From: Skeletonema tropicum
Taxonomy: Eukaryota; Bacillariophyta; Thalassiosirophyceae; Thalassiosirales; Thalassiosiraceae
Direction: 5' to 3'
NCBI GenBank assembly: GCA_037178625.1
Contig: CM074132.1
Span: 2,852,001 to 2,916,000, forward strand
DNA: 64,000 nucleotides
In this document: positions 52,745 to 61,894 of the stretch, piece after piece
Position numbering within the stretch: position 1 is the stretch's first letter
Layout of the letters: each line of letters begins with the position of its first letter
Notes under the pieces: model-generated
What the model saw: the letters and a program-made list of their open reading frames with translations, nothing else
What the model was told of the DNA's origin: nothing
Databases searched by the model: none
Made by a program: the position numbers and the translations under genes

Positions 52745-53519
52745 TTAAAGTTCATCATTCTTGTGCTTCAAAATAGCATCCAACAATGCCTCCGCAAGAG
52801 TATCCTCCGGATAATCATCACCGGCAGGATCATCCTCTCGTTCACTCACAGCTACATACTTCACTTCCCCATTGACCGCATAAACCGCAAATCGCTTACA
52901 ACGCCCAATAAGACCCTTCGAATACGGACCAGGATGACGTAACTCCATTTCCAAAGTGCGTGTCAACGCTCCCTCGGGATCCCCCATGAATTGAATCATC
53001 CCATCTGGATCAATCATTTGATCTTCTGCCCATGCCTTCATGACGGCACCATCATTGACACAGTAAATAATAATTTCGTCAACTCCCGCCTTTTCTTTAA
53101 GAGTGTTCTGAAGCTCTTGGTAGGAGGGTACCTGACGACTGGATCAGGTGGGTGTGAAGGCGCCGGGGAGGCCGACGAGGATGATGGATTTGTTGGTGGC
53201 GTAATTTGCTAGATTGATCTTGTTGGGTGGGAATCCTTGATGGAGTTCGATGGAGGGTAGCTGATATGGATCGGTGTTAGACAGATGAATTGATTGTTAT
53301 AACGGAGGTGAAGAATACATGATTTGTTGAGAAGATATGGATGGAATTACATAATAAACGAGTTGATATCTTTTAGACATCAATTGTGTCACATCATATG
53401 CAGCCCGCAGCCCGCAGCCGGCATTTGCTCACCTTATCTCCAACTTTCACAGACGCCACTAATGATGCAGAAGAGGCGATGACGGCAAGAGCCAACAGAG
53501 GCCGGAGGAATCTTATCAT
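52745..53519 (-). CDS. Prx5-like peroxiredoxin, probable ER-resident selenoprotein (in-frame TGA)
   Basis: Exons 53519-53433 and 53260-52745 (intron GTGAGC ... ATCAG) give 200 residues if TGA at 53146-53144 is selenocysteine 68. The N-terminus MIRFLRPLLALAVIASSASL is a signal peptide, followed by VASVKVGDK-LPSIELHQGFPPNK. Then LVGLPGAFTPT-U-SSRQVPSYQEL matches the Prx5 peroxidatic motif PGAFTPxCS, with TGA exactly at the catalytic Cys. The rest is typical: VNDGAVMKAWAEDQ, GDPEGALTRTLEMEL, GRCKRFAVYAVNGEVKYVAV. It ends HKNDEL, a KDEL-like ER-retrieval signal. Prx5 enzymes reduce peroxides using thioredoxin or glutaredoxin. No second enzyme-competent reading frame exists if TGA is a stop. Regulation by selenium supply would be expected. 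Confidence 0.82.
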
Positions 53520-53963
53520 GATATTAAAGCAGATGGTACTTAGTAATTGTTGACAGCTTTTATCTTTGGTGGACATAAAATGCCTGTATCGTACCTTGTG
53601 CCTGCCGCCATTTTTTGCGAGTTCGAGCGTTGAGTGAGTGATGGTCAGTAATTGGGATTCCATCTATCAAGCTACCATCGGCCAGCCAGCCATGCATCGG
53701 CAACAAACTAGCAAAATTCAAGGTAAGCACCATGGGATTTCCGCCGCCGTATGGAACGTTGGATATGCTTATTCAGAATCACTGACAGTTGATATTCTTT
53801 GAGGAATAACTCCCTTTTTTGAATCTTTCAATCTAACCACAAATACGTGTCTCTCTCCCTCCCAAAATAAATCCTCTCGCTTGATTATTCCGTCGGCGGG
53901 TATTATTATTTTATCCTTCTATTACATCGCTCTCTGCCCTACCTATCCAATGATTCACTTCAG
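53520..53963. other. Intergenic
   Basis: Divergent spacer between the peroxiredoxin and the small membrane protein. No repeat or gene seen. Confidence 0.4.
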
Positions 53964-54489
53964 ATGGTCAAAGTTTGGTACGAACCACCTCCATACGGTC
54001 CCGGGACCTCCCTCAACCGTCCTGCTTATGGACAACAAGCAGGAGGAGCTCAATTGATCCAACAACTCTCCCGTCGTCCTCAGGGCATGTTGATTGCTGG
54101 TTCAATTGTTGCCTTTTCGGCTCTTGCTTACATTCCAATCAGTAAGTGTCATTTTTATATTCTGTCATTTTAATTGTAATATTTGGGGTGGTTGATGTTG
54201 ATGGGGGCGGCGTTCAGAGAAGGAGTGACATTATCTGATGGTGGAAAAATTGGGAAAAGGAAAACGAATGCGAATACAAAAACAATGTAATATACTAACA
54301 TCCCCTCCTTCTCCCCCCCCTCTTCAACCCATATAAAACACAGTGGTCCGTGAAGCTCGTCAAGGACTTCCCTTCACCATCTCCCCCGAATACCAAGCCG
54401 CCCAACGTGCGTACATGCGTTACCACAACATGAACCCAATTTTTGGAATTTCATCCAAGGAGGCTCGTGCTGCCGATGAGGCACATTAA
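53964..54489 (+). CDS. Small single-pass membrane protein, probably mitochondrial
   Basis: Exons 53964-54141 and 54344-54489 (donor GTAAGT, acceptor ACACAG) join in frame to 107 residues. A polar N-terminus (MVKVWYEPPPYGPGTSLNRP) is followed by one hydrophobic helix at about 42-60 (MLIAGSIVAFSALAYIPIM) and a conserved-looking C-terminal part (RQGLPFTISPEYQAA then MRYHNMNPIFGISSKE). Its size and single helix, next to a complex I subunit gene, suggest a respiratory-chain accessory subunit, but I do not recognise it. Confidence 0.7.
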
Positions 54490-54919
54490 AGGGTGCTTTT
54501 CTTCGGTTGTGTTTGTGGAGATATAGAGTTGATTTAGTTACATTAGTGTGATTACGAAGGAAGAAGGGGGGAATTATGTTGGAAGCAATTTCTAACAATT
54601 AAAGCAATGATTGAATTTTTATTTTCTTCACCATTTTTGTTATTTTTCTTTTCATGGGGGAGGACTTCTTTTTTCTCTGATCCTTCCATGATATTGCTGC
54701 AGTTTTGGTTTGAATTCAATCTATCCTCCTGTCCCTACTTTGCAATACAACGAAGGAGTCAATTTTAATACTGAACAATAATTTTACGATTTCAATGTGA
54801 TGTGAACCCCCCGTCCTCTTCCCCGGAAATTAAATCACCTATTGTTGACAATTCAACTCCCCTACGATCTCTATCACGAAATAAAATCCACATCACCCAA
54901 CTACCTCTCTATCCCTCCT

Positions 54920-55521
54920 CTATCCATGGTGCCTCATAAAATACGCCACCTTCCTAGGCATCCACTGCCCCCCAAAAAATTGACTAGAACCAGGCACCCA
55001 CGGATTTCCCTTCAAATCCGTCACATTCTTCATAACTTCAGCCTCCCTCCTCAAATTGACCAATTCACGCTCCATATACTCACGATCCGCTTCGGCTTGC
55101 ATCAATGGTGCCAATGCATATCGGACTTTACGTTCCTGCATTTTTTGTTGGATGCGTGCCTGGTTGGTTTTGCCTACTTGGTAGTAACCATACATGATGA
55201 GGGTGGTGGCTCCTGCCCAGAGTTGCCATCCTTTTGGGCCTCGGTCTGGAAGATATCTGGTGAAGTCGATCTGTGATCAATCATTAAGTTAAGGTGATGG
55301 GGGGTTGAATAGTAATGTGAGTGTATGAAGAAGATGGCATCATTACAAAAAAGAGAGATTCTCAGCGAGCGTTGATGTTCATGTAGAGAAATTGCTACTT
55401 AAAGACACTCCATCAATGCTCGTGCAGAAAATGAAAACGAAGTAATATTACTTACCTTCTTGTAGCCCCCCGGAGGGGGCATATCCTGGATAGCCGCAGC
55501 GGTTGAAGGGCGTACTGACAT
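54920..55521 (-). CDS. Complex I subunit NDUFA13 / GRIM-19
   Basis: Exons 55521-55456 and 55270-54920 (donor GTAAGT, acceptor ATCACAG) give 138 residues. The protein has the family hallmarks: QDMPPPGGYKKIDFTRYLPD, one membrane helix (GWQLWAGATTLIMYGYYQVG), and RKVRYALAPLMQAEADREYM followed by a helical ELVNLRREAEVMKNV and a short tail with WVPG. It is an accessory subunit of mitochondrial NADH:ubiquinone oxidoreductase, anchored in the inner membrane; no cleavable presequence is needed. Length is normal for the family. The 430 bp between this gene and the one ending at 54489 hold nothing I can identify. Confidence 0.93.
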
Positions 55522-55616
55522 CTTGCTACTGCCTGTTTTGTGCCATGGTTGTTTGGCTGAAGGAGGGGTGGCCTCGTACGTAGAACCATACTAATTCCGC
55601 TAAGTAACCAAGTTGT

Positions 55617-55709
55617 CAGCCACGAGACATCGGACAGTTACTCCTGTAACCATTTTTGCTAATAGTGTGGCAGCCACGAGACATCTGAGAGTTACACATG
55701 TAACGATTT
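55617..55709. repeat. Imperfect tandem repeat with GTTACACATGTAAC unit
   Basis: CAGCCACGAGACATC followed by AGTTAC-TGTAAC occurs at about 55617-55652 and again at 55671-55709. Part of the second unit (AGTTACACATGTAACGATTT) recurs at about 56950-56970, after the next gene. Confidence 0.6.
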
Positions 55710-55837
55710 GGCTGACAAGTTTCCCGAGCCCCACCACCACCGACCATCAAATAAAAATAATAGTGTCCATGAGAGAGAGATTCACCATGGAACATTAAAT
55801 AGACAACATAGATCATCAACATTATGTTGCGCAGCAG

Positions 55838-56812
55838 ATGTGGGAAACTGTGTCGAAAATTATTACATTCTCATCCAAATACATGAGGAAGTTGTTTGAT
55901 GTACTTGGTGTATTAAACAATGAAATATCACCCTTCTGTAGATCATTCTCTTCCCGTATTGATCTGAGAGATGAACTAATCCGCTACCTTCCCCGCACAT
56001 TTACTTACGAAGATGTTCAGGGGAATGCTGACAATTCGGCTGGAGCGATGCAAGATGACGACAATGATGAAGGTAAGGATGATTTTGCTGAGCTGATAGA
56101 AGATCGCATTAAGCGCTTCGGTGAAGAAATGACGAAGGCTAATGACAGTGGGAAGAAGGGAAAGGATGATAATGATATTATTATTGTACTGGGGGGTGAT
56201 GATGAATTGACAGCTGAGGATCAAACGCCCTTCACTTCTACAATCGCAGGTTCAAAGAGCCACGCAGAAAAGTTGATGTCGAGCTTCCGCAGTATGATTG
56301 TTTCCACTTCAATAGAAGAGTTGCAGGATTGTGTACTGACTGCAAGTGCAAGCCTTGCTTGCACAGAACATGTTATGGGTTCTACAAGCAAAGAAAGGAA
56401 AGTGAAATCATTGGTGCAGCGTTGGATAGCTTCTCCGCCCGAACGTATTAAATCAAATGAAGATGGTGAAGTAGTTGCTGAGGATATTCTCATCGAGAGG
56501 GATGTTGTTATTATTGCAAACGTGAAGATTGGAAATGGAGCAAACGCTACTACGGTGCAACGACCATTTCGTGTCATGGTGATTCATGATAAACATTACA
56601 ACAAGTGGATGATAAGTCAATCGTCTAGTAAGAAGTGGGGGAAAGAAGCAAAGCCATACAAGGTAGACATTCGAATGCTCCGGAAGAATGAAGTTGGTGA
56701 GTATGAAGATGTCGAATTATATGATGCAGATTACAACAAGGAAGAGGTTGCAAAGCGTATTGGAGAGAATTTGATTCTCGATGTAGTTGGAAAGTTGCAT
56801 GTAATTGGTTGA
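55838..56812 (+). CDS. Conserved-looking protein of unknown function, acidic middle
   Basis: The 324 residues begin MWETVSKIITFSSKYMRK. A helical start is followed by an acidic and Lys-rich linker (about 70-135) and a well-structured C-terminal half with strands VVIIANVKIGNGANATTVQ, PFRVMVIHDKHYNKWMI, and a final YNKEEVAKRIGENLILDVVG. The start codon is uncertain. I do not recognise a domain. It is flanked by short inverted and direct repeats (55552-55709 and 56909-57000). Confidence 0.6.
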   Translation: MWETVSKIITFSSKYMRKLFDVLGVLNNEISPFCRSFSSRIDLRDELIRYLPRTFTYEDVQGNADNSAGAMQDDDNDEGKDDFAELIEDRIKRFGEEMTKANDSGKKGKDDNDIIIVLGGDDELTAEDQTPFTSTIAGSKSHAEKLMSSFRSMIVSTSIEELQDCVLTASASLACTEHVMGSTSKERKVKSLVQRWIASPPERIKSNEDGEVVAEDILIERDVVIIANVKIGNGANATTVQRPFRVMVIHDKHYNKWMISQSSSKKWGKEAKPYKVDIRMLRKNEVGEYEDVELYDADYNKEEVAKRIGENLILDVVGKLHVIG

Positions 56813-56908
56813 GTTCATTAATAATGGGGTTATTTCATGTTAGACTTTTCGTAGAGGTTCAGCCTCCCTACCCATGTAACCCGATGTTACAGATCCTAGT
56901 ACAAGTTT

Positions 56909-56931
56909 ACGTAGGAATTAAATTCCTACGT
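56909..56931. repeat. 23-bp perfect palindrome
   Basis: ACGTAGGAATT and AATTCCTACGT are 11-bp arms around a single A. It lies in the 496-bp gap between two plus-strand genes, near GAGGCCACCCCTCCTTTGGC (about 56982-57001), which is the inverse of a sequence at about 55556-55575. Confidence 0.7.
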
Positions 56932-57308
56932 CATCAGCGAGGAAGCCAGCAGTTACACATGTAACGATTTCGCGGACAGGTTGAGGCCACCCCTCCTTTG
57001 GCTGAGTAGGTTCGTAGTTGGGAGTTTCTTTAGTTGGGATGGAGCGTTTTGGCGGGATGGGAGTGATTCGTGAGTTTATATTTATTCGTGATTCGTGTTC
57101 GTGATCTCCCCACAAACTTTTGTCTTCGTCAAGACCAGAGCTGGCCAAGACAAAATGCCCCTCAAAGAACAAAGAAGAAATGGAGAGCTCTCGTTGTTAT
57201 TGCCAAAACCTGCCTAGAGATAGGAACAATTGAGAGTTCTACTCCTATCTTACATTACTTCTTCCTTGTCGTGTAGAGGCCCCTCATAAAAATAGCAACC
57301 TCAGATTA

Positions 57309-58526
57309 ATGATAGTGTCATCCATTGTTCTTGTCATCCAACTTTTTATGCACATCATGACGACTGTTCATCAACCAGCGTCTTTCCAAATCCCACCCAA
57401 GATGCGAGCAGCACAATGCACAGGATACGGTGATAACTTTGAAGAGATCCTCTCGGTACCACAAGATGGAACTGTCGACACTCCTCGTCTTGGCATTGAT
57501 AAACCACCAGCTGCATTCAAGAATGAGATCCTCATTAAAGTTCAAGCAGTTGCACTGGCTCCTGGCGATGCTCGGGTAATGAGCGGAAAGACTCGAGAGT
57601 TTCAGGGACCTCCATCCTTCCCCTACGTTCCAGGAGGAGATGCTTGTGGCATTGTTGTGGCAGTGCCCGAGGAGACGAAGAAGGGAGATCAGTGCAAGTT
57701 TCGTGTAGGTGACAGAGTAGCAGCTCGATTCATGAACAAACCGATGGGGATGCTTTCAGAGTATGCCCTTTGCAACACAGCAGTTTGCGATGTAGTTCCT
57801 GAAAATGTATCATCTGAAGATGCTGCAGCTCTTGTGAGCTCTGCAATGGCAGCGGTGATAATTGCTGACAGGATCCGAGAGGGAGATCGAGTACTCATTT
57901 ATGGAGCTGGGGGTGGTGTAGGAAGCCATCTCTGTCAAATGGCAAGGCTTAACGGAGCATCCTACGTTGCAGGAGTTGGTAGAGATACTCAACGATTGAT
58001 GGAGAAGCCAATCTCCTGCGATTGTGCAGTTGATTACACAAAGACTGATCCATTCTCAGTGAAGGAATGGTGTGATGAACCATTCGATGTCATTATTGAT
58101 CTTGCCGGCGGGACTTGGCCTGCTCTCCTCCGACAGAAAGCTGTAGGACGCCCATCGATTGTCAAGTCTGCCAAGTCCAAGGGGCGTTATCTCACAACGA
58201 CACCTGATAATCCCATCTATGAAATTCACTCAGTGCGGGATTTGTTGAAGATCTTCCTGTTCCCATCGCTGCGTCGTGCAATCTCCTCACGAATTGGATT
58301 TTCACGAGCTTCTTTGCCAAAGTACTCATATGTCTTGGCATTGCCCGAAACATCTGAGGCCCTTACAAAGACACTTGCGCTGGCCTCTGAGAAAAAGCTC
58401 GTCGCCTGTATCGATCCTCAAGGGCCCTTTGAATTCACAGATGATGGTGTCAGAAGAGCATTTGAATTACAAGCGAGTAAACATGCCAAGGGCAAAGTTG
58501 TTATTACGGTATCATCTGAGAAATGA
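57309..58526 (+). CDS. MDR-family NAD(P)H-dependent oxidoreductase (zinc-independent quinone reductase-like)
   Basis: The 405-residue protein has the medium-chain dehydrogenase plan: an N-terminal GroES-like domain (KMRAAQCTGYGDNF, VALAPGDARVMSG, FPYVPGGDACGIV, FRVGDRVAARF) and a Rossmann domain with GAGGGVGSHLCQMARLNGA around residue 200 and FDVIIDLAGGTW further on. The zinc-ligand Cys/His set of alcohol dehydrogenases is not evident, so a zeta-crystallin/quinone oxidoreductase or enoyl-reductase type role is likely. The first 15 residues are hydrophobic; a later start at MTTVHQP is possible. The C-terminus ends KHAKGKVVITV, as in the family. Intronless. Confidence 0.85.
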   Translation: MIVSSIVLVIQLFMHIMTTVHQPASFQIPPKMRAAQCTGYGDNFEEILSVPQDGTVDTPRLGIDKPPAAFKNEILIKVQAVALAPGDARVMSGKTREFQGPPSFPYVPGGDACGIVVAVPEETKKGDQCKFRVGDRVAARFMNKPMGMLSEYALCNTAVCDVVPENVSSEDAAALVSSAMAAVIIADRIREGDRVLIYGAGGGVGSHLCQMARLNGASYVAGVGRDTQRLMEKPISCDCAVDYTKTDPFSVKEWCDEPFDVIIDLAGGTWPALLRQKAVGRPSIVKSAKSKGRYLTTTPDNPIYEIHSVRDLLKIFLFPSLRRAISSRIGFSRASLPKYSYVLALPETSEALTKTLALASEKKLVACIDPQGPFEFTDDGVRRAFELQASKHAKGKVVITVSSEK

Positions 58527-58843
58527 GTTTGATGCGATGTTCATCATTGTGTACGCCGATGTTTGTTCGCTGTCATCATTCTCCTCTTTAAACTGCAAAA
58601 ATAAGGTTAGCATTATTGTATCGTACTCTCAGCCAGTGCTCTCTCTCTCTAGCATCCCATTTGTTCAATTTGATTTGAGCAAGTGTGTTTCATCTGCTAC
58701 AAAAGCGTTTTCAATCCAGCGGTCCGTTATGACTTGAATATATGTATTATGATTGAAAACTTTTCAAAGCAATTGTTATCTCCCGTCCATTCGAAGACAC
58801 TTCTCTACTTGTGATCATCGATTATTTATTTGTCTCACTCTCG

Positions 58844-59464
58844 TTAGAGCAATAACTGTGGTCCATCTTCTCCTCCCTCCGCATTATCCACCACAAGTCC
58901 CCCCTCTGTCATCATAACTCCTCCCTCTCCCTCCACCATACTCACTGCTCCCATCCCCAACGAGTCAAAATCACTCGCACTCCCCTCCTCTTCCAAACTA
59001 GCCTCCCACGCCTCGTCTTCATTCACATAACCACCACTTTCGATAATTTTCTCTTCAGCAAGTCTGTGCCAATCTTCGGCGGAAGCTTGACTATTGACTG
59101 ATTCCACCTTAGCAGCGGCACGTTGCCGTGCCAAGGCTAGGTAATCTAACCCACCGATATCGGTGTTGGCTGTGGCACGTTGCATTTCTTCCTGCATGTT
59201 GTCAGTTATCAAGAGGGTTGGTTCTTCTTCCTGTTGCTGTCCATCATAATATTGTTGTTGCTCGTCATAATATTGTGGCTGTTGTTGATTATCATAGTAT
59301 TGTGATTGATCGTTATTTCCATAGGCATCTTCTCCATATTGCTGCATGAGTTGCGATGCAGAATGACGTACTACTGCTGATGGCCCTGCTGCTGTGAAGG
59401 CTGCTGCCATGGAGCAGCATGAGGATGCTGTGGAGAGCAGTGCGGCTACTGATGTTAACTTCAT
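58844..59464 (-). CDS. Plastid-targeted Gln/Tyr-rich protein, unknown function
   Basis: I start at MKLTSVAALLSTASSCCSMA (59464), because this gives a signal peptide ending in A-A-A-F-T-A, the diatom plastid import site; the frame is open further upstream. The 206-residue product then has a Gln/Tyr-rich stretch (YYDNQQQPQYYDEQQQYYD), a helical part (DYLALARQRAAAKVESVNSQ), and an acidic and Gly-rich tail ending in QLLL. Function unknown. It is divergent from the gene at 59737. Confidence 0.65.
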   Translation of the reverse strand: MKLTSVAALLSTASSCCSMAAAFTAAGPSAVVRHSASQLMQQYGEDAYGNNDQSQYYDNQQQPQYYDEQQQYYDGQQQEEEPTLLITDNMQEEMQRATANTDIGGLDYLALARQRAAAKVESVNSQASAEDWHRLAEEKIIESGGYVNEDEAWEASLEEEGSASDFDSLGMGAVSMVEGEGGVMMTEGGLVVDNAEGGEDGPQLLL

Positions 59465-59736
59465 TTTAATTTGATTGTATGGTTCGGTGGCCGTGGTAAC
59501 TAATGAATGAGATGACAGCGGGAAATGCATACGGTAGTAGTGCGTAGTTCAAGTGTATGTTGTCAAAGAACAAATCGTCAAGGAGAAGCGAAGTGCGTGA
59601 AAAAGTGAGTGCAACGTGGAACTTCCGAGACCATCGATTCGCTGTTTTAGCGCTTTTTTCTTTTGCTTTTGCTATCGTACTCCCAAAAGCAAATCCGCCT
59701 ATATCCCCTACGCCTACACACAAATCGATTAATACT

Positions 59737-60348
59737 ATGGGGAAACCAAAGAACAACAAAAAGAAATCAGCCAAGAAGGGTTCTGACCAAGGTGATCTCC
59801 TCTACGTCAGCCCATCTCGAATTCGCTATCAGCACTCTCGGATACGACCGACATTTAGTGGATGTGGTCGCAATGTCATGGATACTCTAGAGGAGATTAG
59901 AAGGGGAGATTTAAATCCGTACGATTTGCCAGTGATTCAGGTAAATCATTAGGGACTCTATTGTATTTTGATGTAGTGCTCTGCTTTTTACTAACTTTGT
60001 TCTTCAAATGTTGACATCTCTCTCAAAATGATTAATCAGGTACTAATAGGACCAGACGAAAATGATGGCAAAGGACCGTGGTACTTTTCACTCAACAATC
60101 GACGTCTATGGGTGTTCAAACAGTGTCTCAAGGAAGGATTGCTTGACAATGATAAATACAACAATACAATACCTGTACGTGTACGAATGCCCAAGAGTGC
60201 GGCAGAAGCAGAAAGATATAGTGTTGATAATTGTGCATTGGAGGCAAAGTTCATGGGGAAAGCAAAGACTACAGTGGATAAAAGTGTTGAAGATGAACCG
60301 ACAACAGAAGATAATAGTGAAGCCAAAATAGATGACGAGACAAACTGA
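59737..60348 (+). CDS. ParB/sulfiredoxin-like small protein
   Basis: Exons 59737-59940 and 60040-60348 (donor GTAAAT, acceptor AATCAG) give 170 residues. After a Lys-rich start, VSPSRIRYQHSRIRPTFSGC, MDTLEEIRRGDLNPYDLPVI and, across the splice site, WYFSLNNRRLWVFKQCLKEGL match a eukaryotic family with a ParB/sulfiredoxin-like fold; the SLNNRRLW block corresponds to the ParB (N/G)xRRL region. Biochemical function is unknown. The C-terminus is acidic and variable. The fold assignment rests on motif recognition only. Confidence 0.75.
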
Positions 60349-60454
60349 TTCAATCTCATCAATTTCATGCTTATATCATACTCCTACACGTATGTAGTAA
60401 TTAATAATATGATCGTGCCCAACTTCCCAATTCAGTAATCACTACAATAATGAT

Positions 60455-61324
60455 TTAGTTGATATTAAATTCAGGCTTCACAGGCCTGCCCTCCAAATCC
60501 CTCACAACTCTCAAACCACCCTTCTCTTTCTCATCTCCCACATATATTTCTGGATTGTACCCCACATCCTTTACATGGAACCCATCTCTCAAATCCTTCG
60601 TCGAGCCATCAATTTTAACAAGTGTGATCTTATTTTGAACCACATCCATCTCTGAATCACCAGGTGCCGACCACAGTTCCAACGCCGAAGAATATGGCCC
60701 TGCCATGTTTTGTGGTCGGAGTTGATTCTTTGCATATTCTAGTATTAATCGCTTTTGACTGATAATTGCTTCTACTTCAGTGGGGTACACTGCCCCGACC
60801 AACTCGTTGTCTGTAGCAGCATTATCTGGTCGCCAGTTGCTGTTGGGGTCGGCTTGTGCCTCTTCATCAGTAATCATGCGAATGACCTTGCCAACGAACC
60901 AAAAGACGCTCTCATCGTTAAGTGGGCTTCGAACGTAGACATCTGTCGTGGCAGTTTTACCAAATAGTTTGCGAATGCGATCAAAGTTGTTGGCAGCGGT
61001 CGCTAGCACTTTTGTTCCGCTGCCCGTGTAGCCTGAGACGGAACGAACTTTTGATGGGTCAAGTACTACTGCTTTGGATGAGGACTTCTTTTTGGTAGCT
61101 CCTCCAAAACCACCGGCTGATCCGAATCCGCCTCCTCCACCACCAGTCTTCTTTTTGGCGTCAAGACGTGTTTGTGATATGAGTGATGGATGATGGATGC
61201 TCTGGCACAACGTTTGCAGCGGCGTTGCTTGGGACTGGAATGCTGCCACAGCTGCAGACTGCGAGAGCAATAGCCCTGCAAAGAGCTTTGTTCTTGTGCG
61301 ACTATTAGCAATAGCCTTCGTCAT
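60455..61324 (-). CDS. Plastid-targeted protein with conserved luminal/stromal domain, function unknown
   Basis: The 289 residues start MTKAIANSRTRTKLFAGLLL with a signal peptide ending A-A-V-A-A-F-Q, an ASAFAP-type site. A Gly-rich linker (GGGGGGFGSAGGFGG) is followed by a folded part from about residue 95: VYVRSPLNDESVFWFVGKVI, an insertion, AIISQKRLILEYAKNQLRPQ, and LELWSAPGDSEMDVVQNK. This pattern (VFWFVGKV ... EYAKNLRP ... LELWxAPGDxE) recalls conserved photosynthetic proteins, possibly of the HHL1 or related type; I am not sure. Single exon. Confidence 0.65.
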   Translation of the reverse strand: MTKAIANSRTRTKLFAGLLLSQSAAVAAFQSQATPLQTLCQSIHHPSLISQTRLDAKKKTGGGGGGFGSAGGFGGATKKKSSSKAVVLDPSKVRSVSGYTGSGTKVLATAANNFDRIRKLFGKTATTDVYVRSPLNDESVFWFVGKVIRMITDEEAQADPNSNWRPDNAATDNELVGAVYPTEVEAIISQKRLILEYAKNQLRPQNMAGPYSSALELWSAPGDSEMDVVQNKITLVKIDGSTKDLRDGFHVKDVGYNPEIYVGDEKEKGGLRVVRDLEGRPVKPEFNIN

Positions 61325-61445
61325 GGTTGTTAGGGGCAGTAGGAAGGCAAAGTGAAGAGTGGAAGTGCGAAGTGCGTCATGGTGCGTGGAAGAGAGGAGA
61401 GGCGAAAAGTCGAGAAAAGTACCAAAAAGTAAAAAGTGCGCCAGA

Positions 61446-61749
61446 TAAGACGGTTAGAGTAACTTTTACACCGCCTGTCCGTCTCATATTTTTCTTTTTG
61501 GACTCTCACAAATTAGTTAGTAAACCGCTAGCGTTGAAGCAGCCGTATGCAAAAATCATTATTCATACTCCTATCATATACATCACCTGAAAGCATTTTA
61601 TATGAGGTTTTCAACGATATCAAGAACATCGATCACACACAAGGTCTTCTAGTTTATTTACTTAGTCCTTTCTGAGTACCGGATACCCTCTATTTCACAA
61701 AAAACTTGGTCTGTCATGCGCCAGGTGTAAAAGTTACTCTACCGTCTTA
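61446..61749. mobile_element. MITE-like element with 26-bp terminal inverted repeats
   Basis: TAAGACGGTTAGAGTAACTT... (61446-61472) and its inverse ...AAGTTACTCTACCGTCTTA (61724-61749) match over 26 bp with a one-base indel. They bound about 300 AT-rich bases without coding capacity, between the 60455 and 61895 genes. A target duplication is not obvious. Confidence 0.55.
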
Positions 61750-61894
61750 GATGATGCATGATGCAACGATGAAGCAGCTACTTATATTGTACAAGTACAT
61801 ACTTATACTTAAGCTCATTCCATCATGAGATTCAATAATCTACCTACTCAACTCTATCACTGGCAAAAGAGTACCATCTACTTCAAACTATATA

